From Massariosphaeria phaeospora (lineage: Eukaryota > Ascomycota > Dothideomycetes > Pleosporales), in contig JAADJZ010000039.1 of the NCBI GenBank assembly GCA_011032825.1, forward strand, positions 186,001-250,000: DNA of 64,000 nt, written 5' to 3'. How positions within the stretch are numbered: position 1 is the first letter of the stretch; each line of letters opens with the position of its first letter. The position numbers and the translations under genes were made by a program. The notes under the pieces were generated by a model that saw nothing but the letters and a program-made list of their open reading frames with translations, was not told where the DNA came from and did not search any database. Below, piece after piece: positions 1 to 10,451 of this stretch.

Positions 1-57
1 TGGCCGGATGCGGAGCGCATGTTGAAGCGCGAGATTGGTGCGCTGTTTAATCCTTAG
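1..57 (+). CDS. 3' end of a truncated gene (last 18 codons)
   Basis: Frame 1 is open from the first base and ends at TAG 55-57. The visible C-terminus starts WPDAERMLKREIGAL and ends FNP. The GC-rich codon use matches the other real genes and gives way at once to AT-richer non-coding DNA, which is why I read it as the end of a gene. The fragment is too short to assign a family or function. Confidence 0.5.
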   Translation, partial: WPDAERMLKREIGALFNP

Positions 58-1027
58 AGCGTTCATTCTAGGTGTCGGTCACTGGTGTTTGGTGGTGTCT
101 TTGGTCACATACATACTAACCCACAGGTAATATTTTGCTCGGCACCTTTGGTAAGTATCTCGAAAGCCGTAACAACAATAACAAAACACGCCTCTAGTAG
201 GCATCCTCTATTCATCCACCTAATTTCACGAAGAATAAACCATTTTTCCTATGTTCCAACCCTACTCCATAACCCCTTGTCCAGCTCAAGTCAGCAGTAG
301 ATCCTTTATCACCTCTAACAAACAAACGTCTTGTAGTCTCACAAAACGGCCACCCATTCAGCTTACGCTGAAAACAAATGAGGGCTCCGCTTGAGCTGCT
401 CGCGCAAACTTTCTCTAATCAAGTAGAGCCTTTTCTTGTGCCCAAAATATAGCCCTACGCCGTACAGCACAACTATTAACCACTATTTAGCGCTTAGATC
501 TATTAATTAACCTCGTTCACGCTTCTAAGTGTTCCCACTACCAAATCGCACGGCAATCCGCATGCATCGATCACTTGCTGAATTCATCCAAGCGACGGAT
601 TCAGAGGTTGAGGTACATCACCCCTTGTTCTAGCACTGTACAGAACAGAAAACAACATATCGCAAGCTAACCGCTAACATGCTCGCAGGCACCTACACAC
701 AAAGATAGTCGCCGCAAGACACACTTCCACTGCTATAATTATGTGTATTACATCACAACAAAAGGATACCCCCTAAGCTACCTAAAACCGCATGAATCGT
801 TCTGTAGACTAGACAAATAACTACACCCCATATCATGACCGATACGCACTACTAGGAAGACCTAAATTGTTTATCCCCATCTCGTTAACCTGAATAGCAT
901 TATTACCTACTTAACTCACCTATCGAAATATGTCTCTCTTACTCACTAACTTACTTACTCCCTCTATGTACTGCACATAGTCTTACTTACACAGCACAGC
1001 GCATATACCATCCCCAGTCCTGAATAA
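58..1027. other. intergenic region, no gene seen
   Basis: AT-richer sequence between the end of the truncated gene and the stop of the minus-strand secreted-protein gene. Short open frames here have no codon bias or recognisable domain. It should hold the 3' untranslated regions of the two converging genes. Confidence 0.6.
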
Positions 1028-3471
1028 TCACACCACTCCCGCGTGGTACCCACCAGCAGACGGAGACGCCACTTTTGACGATTGAGACGACGACGAAGAC
1101 GACGTAGATAGCTTGGACGACGGACTGGGTTTAGGCGCGGGTGTCGGTATTGGCTTGGGACTTGGACTTGGCTTGAGCGTGGGAAGAAGCGTGTATTTCG
1201 GCGTCGGGATGGGTGTAGGGATCGGCTTTTCGCTCTTGGAAGAGGGCTTTGCGGAGCTGGAAGGCGGGGGCGAAGATGCGGAGGTCTTGGAACTCTTCGG
1301 GACGCTGGGAGTCTTTGTGCTGCTTGGCGGCGCGGAGCTCGGAGGTGGTGGTGGCAGTGGGGTGTAAGATGCTGGGGGAGCAGGCGTCTTAGTGCTGCTT
1401 GGCTTTGCTGGCGGAGATGCGGAAGGAGAAGACGCCTTGGAAGACTTTGGGACGCTGGGTGTTTTTGTGCTTGTAGGCTTTGGAGTCTTGCTGGACGGAG
1501 TCTTGGTAGACGAGTCGTTGGTAGGGGATGGCGAGGGCGATGGTGACTTCGAAGTCTCGAAGGTACTAGCGCTTGGGGTAGGTGTGACCTTATCCGTGTT
1601 CGTCGCCGCGCTAGTCGGCTCTTCTGTTGGTGTCGCGCTAGACGGAGATACGCTGTTTTTAGACGACGGTGACGAAGTGGGTTCCTCTGTAGATATCTCG
1701 CTAGAAGGGGATGCGCTGTTCTTGGACGACGGTGACGATGTGGCCTCCGAAGTAGGTGAGGTAGAGTCCTTCGAAGTCTCTGGCTCCTTCGTCGTTGTCG
1801 GGCTCGGTTGGTTAGTAGCAGTGCTTTCCGCTGTTGTCGCTTCTGCAGTATTACTGTCCGACTTGCTAGTCTTAGGCTTGGAACCCGGTTCAACGACTTC
1901 GCCATCGCCTGCAGCATCGGGACCAAAAGCTAGGCACTTGTCGAAAAGAGGCCATTCTTTCGACTAACATTCCACTTAGAACAATATACCAGGGTGATGA
2001 GGGACTTGCTTACGAAAAGTTCTTGTTCCCAGAACGGATTTGCCTCGTTTCCTTTCGCTGCCGCTTGCACGGTAAGTTCCACACCTACTTGGGCGTTGAT
2101 GTCGACACCGAAGATCTCCTTCGTGTCACAAACGCCGGTGGAGTCGTACATGGCGGCGAAGTCGGCTTGGATATAGGGAAGCTGCATGTTCAAACCGACG
2201 CTAAAGCCCTTGCCTATGTTGAGTTAGTATAGTTATATTCCGAGACAGACGGTGACGCTTACCAAGGGCTGAGGCTTCAAGTTTAACGTTAGGCTCAGCA
2301 AACACCTTTGCGGAGCCCTCGACCTTAGCACTGAGCGTCAGTGGAATCGGTGTGAAAGTTGGGGTCCAGCCGGAAAACTTGTTGTTTTCCGAGTTGACGA
2401 GATCGACAGTTACGACAGCGGAGTTGGATATCTCTGCTCGAGCACCGAGGTTGGCAACTGCCGTCCCGGACCACTGGTCCATCGTGAAGCCAACATCGAC
2501 ATCAAGGAAGGCGCCGAGCTTGACGATCTTGGCAATCTCGATACCGTTGATGGGGATCGAGACGATGGTCTTCTGCCAGTTGTATGCTTGTGTCAAGTTA
2601 CCCTTCTCGGAAAGGGCTAGCTGCATGGAAGCAGTCACGTCGACTGGGTTGACGGTCATGGCCGCGGACTTGAGCTTGAACCAGTCCACATCAATGCTGA
2701 AGTCTACGTCGAGACTCCCTGTGGTGCGAATCGTGGCATCGACACTTGTAGTCCAGTCTCCGACGGTGGCGGAAAAGAGGTTCTTGTCGTAGGCACTCTC
2801 CAAATTCATGGTGAAGTCCGCGGCTCGTGGCATAATACCTTTCTTCATAAGCATCCTATGGGTAGGTGTCAAGGGCACGTGGCCAACATTGAGAGTGTAA
2901 GAGTGTGCAATCTCCTCCCACTCTCTTAGATCGGCAGTGAGATGTGCCTTGTTGGCCTCTTCGTCGTATCTGATATCTGACACGACGAACGGAAGACGCT
3001 CCATATCATCAGAGCACCCCTCGTAATTGGTGACCATGATGAATGTGTTATTGACATCTTGGTTTACCCAGTTCCATGTGTCTTTGGCATATTTGAACGC
3101 AGCGTCGTCATTGAACTCAAGCATCATGTCCTCGGCGCAGTTAACAGACTTGAGCTTGCCGGCGAATCGTTCCATGGCGATAACATATTCGTACTGTTCT
3201 GGAAAATACACGGTCAAGTTTGCGTAAACTAAATTCTTCCCCGCTTGATTGTGTTAGTAGTGAACTGGTAGCTTTGATCATCGTGCATACCTGCGGAGCC
3301 CCAGTAGAATGTTTCGAAGTCCTGAAGATTCAGGTCACCCGTAAAGCTTGCATCCCTTTTGGAGGTCGTCTGAATGCCAGTGAGGTCGGTTGGATTGGAG
3401 ATAGGCGTGAGCTTAAGCGTGAGTACATTGCCGATGAGGAGAAACAGACTGATAGCGTATTGGGTAAGCAT
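1028..3471 (-). CDS. secreted DUF7029/DUF7223-like protein with Ser/Thr/Pro/Lys-rich tail
   Basis: Four exons on the minus strand: 3291-3471, 2263-3243, 1990-2213 and 1028-1936. Introns are 47, 49 and 53 bp, all GT..AG, and the 49-bp intron has a CTAAC branch site. The product is 764 aa. It starts with a signal peptide (MLTQYAISLFLLIGNVLTLK). Residues of about 80-180 hold Cys/Trp-rich segments (SVNCAEDMMLEFND, TNYEGCSDD) that resemble the fungal DUF7029 domain, followed by a beta-rich stretch resembling DUF7223. The last ~300 residues are almost only S, T, P, K and E, as in a heavily O-glycosylated stalk. No hydrophobic GPI tail is visible before the stop, so I expect secretion or wall association. 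Function is unknown, and the domain names come from memory of the families. Confidence 0.75.
1614..1739 (-). repeat. two 63-bp tandem units in the Ser/Thr tail
   Basis: Units 1614-1676 and 1677-1739 are near-identical and in frame with the secreted protein. Each encodes a 21-residue unit containing SSPSSKNS and TEEPTS. This is length-variable stalk sequence of the kind that expands by replication slippage. Confidence 0.75.
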
Positions 3472-4909
3472 CTTGAAGCGCTTCGTTCGCTATAGCGAAA
3501 ACAATTTGATTAAGACAATAAAGAGTGAAAAGAGAATGAGTGTACGACACAAGGTGTCACGAGAATAACGACAGTGCTATGGTGAGGCGACTCCTCATGA
3601 TCTCTAAAATGTGCAGATGTGCTCCATTGTATAGAGAATTTGGACCGGTGAACCAAGGTGGTGCTACCCAACTTTTGGGGTCGACACGAGGCACGTCTGT
3701 AGGATCCCTTGTAGATCTCGGGTGTACCTGAACTTGCCCAGCATGGCCTGCAGCTCCATGAGATTAAGAAGCTTATTCTTAGTCGGCACTCCATCCAATA
3801 CAACCCCGGTCAGCAGTGTAGTTTGCAAACCCTACCTCGAATACGGAAAGAGTACGATCGAAGAGGGTACAAATGCGAACAGTATAATCGACCAGTCGGA
3901 CTTCGTGTACTGGAACCACCGGCGGGATGCTATACGGATTTGGGTGCATCTAGCTGAGGCTGGAGAGACGGCCCAATGAGCATCACACTAAGACAGTGTG
4001 CAAACATGTGGCCTAGAATGATCGACAGGTACCATGCATGGGCCACCACACTTATCGTTCTAAAAGCATCGTCCTCATTTTGAAACGTGTGTTGATACGG
4101 AGAATTTGCGCCCGACTGAATAGGATAGTGCATTGTTAGGCAGAGTCCTAGAGAAGGTATCGTACTGTCGACTCCGGTCGGACTTGGTATGCATACATTG
4201 ATTGCATGTGCAGTAGCGGAAGATCGATTCTGGCAGGTAGATATTCGAAGAGGACAGAACGAGATACGACGAAAACGAAAAGTCTATGGGTATTTAGTAG
4301 CTGAGAAGAAGGCAAAACGAAGCACAAGTTTTATTGCCACTACGGCGGGTACACGACGTGGATAAACAGCCTCTGTCGCAGGACACGAGCCCGGTTCGTA
4401 TTCGTTGTCTCAACTCCGAGAGCACACATCTCGGCCCCGTCCTACCTCGGTCTGGTGACAGACTCACGGCGCAGACGCCAAGTCGCCGGGGCGAGTGAAT
4501 GAGCTGGAGGGGAGAAACCAAGGACGACTAAGAGACGCAAGACAAGTTATTGGTGGACGGTCGAAGGGGGCTAATAGTAGCTCTGTTGGAGGTTCTCAGA
4601 AGGCCTATGTCCCATATGGGGATTCTCCTGGGTGCGCGAAACGGAGTCAAGATGATGGGGCAAGCTCAGGGAAGGAGATGGCGAAGCTCGAAAAACTGAG
4701 GGAGGACCACGGGTGAAAGTCGTCGTCGTCGTTCAGAGCGTTGTGGATCTCCTATCGATAAGCGACCTCGGGAGAAAAGTGGGTCGCGCACGGACAGGCA
4801 CGTGGGCGCGTGTGTGCGCGTGTCGCGACTTCACCATATTCACCTTTACTCCGTCGCTCGACTTCTTCCACCCCCACCACCGTGCTTGTTTGGCATCAAC
4901 TTCGGCAAA
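3472..4909. other. divergent promoter region
   Basis: About 1.4 kb between the starts of the secreted-protein gene (minus) and the F-box gene (plus). No open frame shows codon bias or a recognisable motif. It must hold both promoters and the 5' leader of the F-box gene. I see no clear TATA box or operator. Confidence 0.6.
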
Positions 4910-6625
4910 ATGGTGCAAACACTGTCGTCAGACGACTACGAGCAACTCGGCCGCTCCTACTACAAGAAAAAGCAATACGAGAAGGCAGTGGAGGCCTTCA
5001 CGACAGCCATCGAGACCAGCACGAGCGCGACAGCGATATCCAGCCTCTACGACCGCCGCGCCGCGACCCACGACAAGCTCGAGAACCTCAATGCGGCGCT
5101 TCAGGATGGCCGCGACGCGATCAGGGCCAACAAGCAAGACGTGCGGGGATATCTGCGAACCGCGAGCGTGCTGGAGAAGAAGAACATGCTGGACAAGGCG
5201 GTCGCCATCTACGCGTACGGCCTGAAGCACGTGCCGGTGGAGCACCGCGACGAGTTCGCACTGCTGCAGCAACTCCATGATAGGATGACTCGCAAATTGG
5301 CTCCTGCCGAAGCCATCGATCCCATGCACATCCTTCCCATGGAGCTGTGGTCTATGGTCATCGAATACCTCAGCTTCAAGCACAGAGTCAAGTGTATTCG
5401 AGTCAACCGGGCTTGGAAAAACTACATCACCAAGCAGCCTCACCTATGGACCGACCTCGACCTCTCCGGCGCTCAGAAACCCGTCGGCCGCAAGTTCATC
5501 CGCAACGCCATCAACCACTCCAACTACGGCGTGACGCGCGCCGTCATCCATCGCTTCCAGCACGCCGACGTCCTGCGGAACATTGCCTCTGCATGCAAGA
5601 GCCTGACCACCATCGAGATCCTGTCGCTCGACCTCATGCTGTCCAGCTCCATTGTCGAGATGGCGCAATGCGCCCGCGGCCTGCGCAAAGTCATCGTCTC
5701 CACGGACATGACCATGGACGCCGCGTCGCAAATCCTGCGCTTCTGCCCGCACCTCGAGCACGCCGAGTTCCGGGCCATCGACTTTTTTTTCCAGGACCCC
5801 GAGTGGAAAGGCCCCTTCACCAACCTCCACACGCTCAAAATATACGGTATGAAGAAAAACATGAGGACGATGGTGCAGCTCAACCTCCGCCACCTCGTGA
5901 CGCAGACCCCCCTGCTGCATACCCTCGAATTGCGCAACTGGAACAACCCGGCCGACATAGGTCTCGGCTTCGACCTCGCCAGCGTCCCGCTCAAGCACCT
6001 CACGCTCAGCGACGTCAACATGCGCTGGATGCCCCACCTACCGCCGACCCTCGAGACCCTCTACTGGCAGCCCACGTCCGGCACGGACTTGTTCATCCCT
6101 CCCGATGCCGACACGAACGACTACCCACTCCCGAAACTCTCCAGCTTCAGTCTGCACGACGCGCACGAGCTGCGTCTCGACGACTTCACCACGCTGCTCG
6201 GCACAGACGACGATCCGCCCACGTCCACGCCCCTAACCCACATCTCCCTCAAAGGCCACTACAACCGCAAAGACCTCACACTCTTCTCCCCCGCCGGCCT
6301 CTTCACCACCTCTCCCCGCCTCCTCACGCCCTCACTCCACACCCTCAGCCTCAACACCATGGAAGTGACCGACGACGACATCGAAGCGCTGCTCACGCAC
6401 CCGGTTTCGGGCCTGCGCGCCGTGCACCTCGCCTCGACGCGCGTCACGGGCGCCAGCGTGCAGATGCTGGCCGACGCGCTGCCGCAGCTCGCGTCCCTGA
6501 ATCTGGACTTGTGCGCGGGGATCCGCGGCCGCGGCGCCATCGAGTATGCGCGCACCAAGGGCGTGGCTGTGAGTTATAGCATGGTGGTGCCGAGTAGCAG
6601 TGGGCGCAAGGTGCGGTACGCTTGA
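4910..6625 (+). CDS. TPR/F-box/leucine-rich repeat protein (Pof3/Dia2-like)
   Basis: Single exon, 571 aa. I chose the ATG at 4910 (MVQTLSSDDYEQLGRSYYKK); the in-frame codons upstream are leader-like. Residues 5-120 form TPR repeats (LGRSYYKKKQYEKAVEAF, then AVAIYAYGLKHVP). Residues of about 138-172 are an F-box (ILPMELWSMVIEYLSF, RVNRAWKNYI). The rest carries leucine-rich repeats such as LHTLELRNW and LRAVHLASTRVT. This TPR, F-box, LRR order is that of fission yeast Pof3 and budding yeast Dia2, SCF ubiquitin-ligase receptors that act in genome stability and transcriptional silencing. That specific role is inferred. An SCF substrate receptor is the safe call. Confidence 0.88.
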   Translation: MVQTLSSDDYEQLGRSYYKKKQYEKAVEAFTTAIETSTSATAISSLYDRRAATHDKLENLNAALQDGRDAIRANKQDVRGYLRTASVLEKKNMLDKAVAIYAYGLKHVPVEHRDEFALLQQLHDRMTRKLAPAEAIDPMHILPMELWSMVIEYLSFKHRVKCIRVNRAWKNYITKQPHLWTDLDLSGAQKPVGRKFIRNAINHSNYGVTRAVIHRFQHADVLRNIASACKSLTTIEILSLDLMLSSSIVEMAQCARGLRKVIVSTDMTMDAASQILRFCPHLEHAEFRAIDFFFQDPEWKGPFTNLHTLKIYGMKKNMRTMVQLNLRHLVTQTPLLHTLELRNWNNPADIGLGFDLASVPLKHLTLSDVNMRWMPHLPPTLETLYWQPTSGTDLFIPPDADTNDYPLPKLSSFSLHDAHELRLDDFTTLLGTDDDPPTSTPLTHISLKGHYNRKDLTLFSPAGLFTTSPRLLTPSLHTLSLNTMEVTDDDIEALLTHPVSGLRAVHLASTRVTGASVQMLADALPQLASLNLDLCAGIRGRGAIEYARTKGVAVSYSMVVPSSSGRKVRYA

Positions 6626-7473
6626 GTGGGTTATGATATCGATGGAAAAGACAAGACGTCGTGGACTTGGGCAGATGAACTGAAGCTTGGCCGCCGAGTA
6701 TGCATGCGCGTGCGAAAAGGCATTCCAAGGTTACCGTGAGCGATAGGTACGCTCAGGCGATTTGTTTTCTTCTATCGGGCGAATCGGATATCATAATAGG
6801 GAAGTAGGTCGTGGCATGAAAAAGGCACGGTGACGAGCTGAATGAAGCTCAGCCCAGCCCAGCCCTAAACGCCTGCCTACAAAAGCCATAGATGAATTGT
6901 TCGATGCAACATTACGATTCTGCTATAGACATAGATAGATCCTGCGTAATTAATTTCCAAACCCCAATATACCACAAAAACATCACGAGTGCACTGCGCA
7001 CACACACACAAACAAGCATTGAAGAAGCCACAAATGTGAAACGATTTTTCATATTGTTTCATACTATTGATTCGTCCCCATCATCAATCCCCGCTACCTA
7101 ATCCCGCTCCAACTCCCGAAAAAAGGCTTTGACTACTCACCACTCATGATTCATTTGATACCTAACGCCCATGATTTGGTTTGGTTTCCATTCACAGAGA
7201 CTGCAAGCCTTTGTTTGTTCATTTGATATCCGCGACCGACCGGTAAAGAAACGCCCGCGCAATGCTATGTAGGTTCTGCAAAAAAGAAAGGAGAGCCGCT
7301 CAGTCGTCCACGAGACGACGCGCGCCGCATACGCCGCGCCAAATGCTGAGATGTTCGGTTCCCAGACACCCTCAAAGGAAAATAAAGAAAGGGCAGGAAT
7401 TGTCAGACGCCAAACCAGCCGTTTTCCATCATGGTGATGCTGACACTGATGCTGATGCTGTTTGAAAGTGCAC
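6626..7473. other. convergent 3' intergenic region
   Basis: Between the stops of the F-box gene (plus) and the Kelch-BTB gene (minus). It is AT-richer than the genes, has no domain-bearing frame, and should contain both 3' untranslated regions and polyadenylation sites. Confidence 0.6.
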
Positions 7474-9732
7474 TCAGTTGACGTCCATGCCGTCGTCCTC
7501 CGCGCCTTCATCCGCGTCGTCGTCTTCGGCAGCCGCAACGCCCGCACTACCGAGGCTTCGTTTCCGCGTGCTGCCAGCGCCAAACGGCCTGTTGAGCTGG
7601 CCTAGAATCTCCAGCTCTTCTCCACTGACAACTCTCGAATCGGTATCAGCCTCGCTGCAGAGATCGAGGATGCTACCAGGGCTCAGGTTCCTGAAGGCAA
7701 CAGTGCGTACAACACGACCCCAATTACTAAGGCAGAATGCAGCCGCGCGTCGCTTTAGCCAGTCTTCGTTTGCCGTGGAAGCTCGCTCCCAGATGATGGC
7801 AGCGTGCTCGGTGTCAAGCTCGCGGCCGAGGCGGTTAACGCAGAGAAGACGGAGTCGGGGCATGTCGTAGATGTTGGCCATCACAAGCATTCCGGCAGTA
7901 TCGTTGAGGTTAGGGCCATTGTGCGGATTCGGGGCGATGCTGTCAGTGTACAAGTAAAAAAGGAAGGCGCGGACGGCCGAGTACGGTTCAGGGATGTGCA
8001 TCTTCTTTGAATGGAACTCAGCCATTTGGGCGCTCCACAGGCGAGCGAAGTGGGGCCAACGAGCGTGGAGGATGAATTTGTGTACGTGGATAGGACAAGA
8101 GATCGGCGCTAGAGCAGTAGACGAGGGGCCGGCTTCAGTGACCGGCGAGGCGTCAAAGTCCATGTCATCTGGGTCGGCTGTGATAATGAAGTCTGCGCCG
8201 CTGCCAGTCTCCGGAGGCTTGTCAAAGGTGAGGGATAGATCAGCGCCGATGCCTGTCAGATGGGATGACACATTGGCGTCCGAAGAGGGTAGTTTTGGGC
8301 GCGAGTCGCTTGCAAGCTCATTGCCCAAGATGCCGTACTTGCGAAGGTCAATGCAGAGTACATCACTAAGGTACTCATTGCCAGTAACGCCATTGCCATC
8401 GGCAGAAGGCTCGACTGGGCTGCCGAGAAGCCAAGCATGGGTTCCTTCAGCGTTCGTGGTACAGTAATGCCAGCGATAATTGGGACTGAAGAGGTCTTTT
8501 CCATCGGCCAATTTCTGCCAGCGGAGGGTGTCGAGTTCCAGACTGGAAAGGCCCGTCTCACAGCTAAGCTCCGCCGGTGTAACAAAGTCAAGCATACATC
8601 CCGAGGAAAAGATGTGAAAGTGCGTGCCGGATGCCTGGGAAGGGAGATTAGGACTGGAATGGAACTTCAAGGAGGAGATGGAGCCCGGCGCAACATATGG
8701 TGACCTCGCGGAGATTAGGGCGCTTGGGTATGACTGCACGCTGGAGTTGGCCGTGTAGCCAGTGCTGCCAGTTGCGCCTTGGCTAGAACCCGAGTTTGTA
8801 ATGCGCTGCCTCGATGAGACCAGTTGACGGTCGCCAGAGCCATACGTCATGGCAGTTTCGAATCCTGGGCTTCCACGCAGGTCCAGCCACCAGATCTCGT
8901 TGTTTTTCTCCATGTCGTCGTTTATTCCACCAAAGATCCAGATGCGACCATTCCAAATCCAACTGGCGTGGTCATACCGAGGCACAAACTTCCATGAGCG
9001 AGACCACGTCCACGTCTTCAGGTCCAAGAAGGTGATGTCGTCCAGTACGCTGTCATGTCCGGTTTGCCCTCCGCTTATGTATAGTTTCTCGTCGTGAATG
9101 ACGGCGGAGTGACGGGCTCTGCCTCGAGGGGCCGGACCGTGCAGCTCAGGCTGGGTCCAGTACGCCGTCTTAAGGTCGAAAACTATCACGTCGTTGAGGT
9201 GCTGGCGGTGCTCGTTCTCGCCGCCAAACACCAGGAGCTTGTCACCCTGCCACAGACATGCCGTATGCCCCATCCGGACTCCGGGAATATCGCCATAATT
9301 GTCCACAAGGTTCCACTGGCGGGTTGTGAGGTTCAAACGGAGCACATGGTTGTACACTATGTCCAGTTAGCGAAAAGCCCGATCCCAGCATGTCTCACGC
9401 CGACAGACATGGCAACGTGGACTCGAGTGAAACCTACCTTCATCGGTATACTGGTCAAACCCTCCGAAAGCGTAGATTTGGTCGTTGCCCACATAGGTGA
9501 CAGAGGCGTTCACGAGGCAGGCGGGCTTGGCACCGATTGTAGAGATGATCTTTGGCTTGTAGCCCTCGACGGCAGACTTGCGGTTGCGGCTGGGGCTGGC
9601 CGTCATCAGAAAAGTGTTGTTGGCCGAACTGCCGCTTGCTGGCGTGTTTGTGACGGTCGTGGAGGGGGTGTTTGCGGCAGAGGGGTTGGTGCCAGCGAAG
9701 AGTGACGAGGCAGCGAACGTGGGTTGCGCCAT
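7474..9732 (-). CDS. Kelch-repeat and BTB domain protein (LZTR1/Ral2-like)
   Basis: Two exons, 9438-9732 and 7474-9356, joined across an 81-bp GT..AG intron with a GCTAAC branch site. The splice joins codons for YTDE to VYNHVLRLNL inside the Kelch domain. The product is 725 aa. After a Ser/Thr/Asn-rich N-terminus, residues of about 70-255 hold Kelch blades (IYAFGGF, LLVFGGENE, LYISGGQTG, IWIFGG). A BTB fold follows from about residue 520 (CPIHVHKFILHARWPHF, FLFYLYTDSI). The C-terminus is acidic. This layout is shared with LZTR1-like adaptors and the fission yeast Ras regulator Ral2, so a role as a Cullin-3-type adaptor or Ras-pathway scaffold is plausible but inferred. It is transcribed divergently from cdc20. 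Confidence 0.85.
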
Positions 9733-10451
9733 CAGGTCAATGGGTCCATGTGCAGGAATCAGGCAGAGTCATGGGTGTTGGCGAGCGAGGGGAGCGGCGT
9801 GGTGAGGGTGAGGGTGAGAGTGAGGGTCGTCGTTGGGGCTGACCTGGCCAGGGCACAAACCGGGCGGTGAAGCGGCCCACTCGGCAGAATGTCGGCGTTG
9901 GGATGTTCCGGGCAAGCGGCAGCACGTGATCGCCGAGCCTGCCGAGGGGCTTCAAACGGAGACACCACCACCAGCTGCATATGTGCTCCAGGACAGTTGA
10001 TGCCACCTCGCTTTTGCGGAGAGTTGAGGGCAACGGGTCTGGCCCGACTGCGCCTTGGATGATGCATCGCACACGCGCCGCAAACTCGCAAATTTCCGCC
10101 GGGGGCGGTGGTCAGACGTCATGGCTGCCGACCCGTGTGCTCGGATCCGCCTGGCCGTTGCCCCCGACGACGCCGTGTAAACACCAGCATATTTAACCCG
10201 CCCTCGGTGCCGGCCTCAACCCACCCTCTACCATCTACCATCTACCTCCCCGCTCTCCACATCCGTCCACCTCTCTCTCTCGCATCCCGTCCGCCCGCTG
10301 CCATTATCTTCGAATCAATACTTCAAAGCATCGATTACACCATTGTCTACTAATAATACCAAACCCAAAAACCATACTGTAAGACCCTTCCTTCCATCCC
10401 AATGCATATAGCCTGAACTTACACCCCCACCAGTAGCGGACTCGCGCAGTC
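9733..10451. promoter_or_regulatory. shared divergent promoter of Kelch-BTB and cdc20 genes
   Basis: 719 bp between two divergent starts. The cdc20-proximal part (about 10200-10300) is a strong pyrimidine tract of CT and CCATCTAC-like runs, common in TATA-less fungal core promoters. I see no classical TATA box. Co-regulation of the two genes is possible but not shown. Confidence 0.5.

Noticed and set aside
964..1926. 320-aa Arg/Pro-rich frame on the minus strand
   Set aside because: It is a shifted reading of the Ser/Thr/Pro tail exon of the secreted protein. The splice-consistent frame explains the sequence better.
5347..6579. 410-aa Pro/His/Arg-rich frame inside the F-box gene
   Set aside because: Shadow of the F-box/LRR coding sequence in another frame. 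It has no domain and skewed composition.
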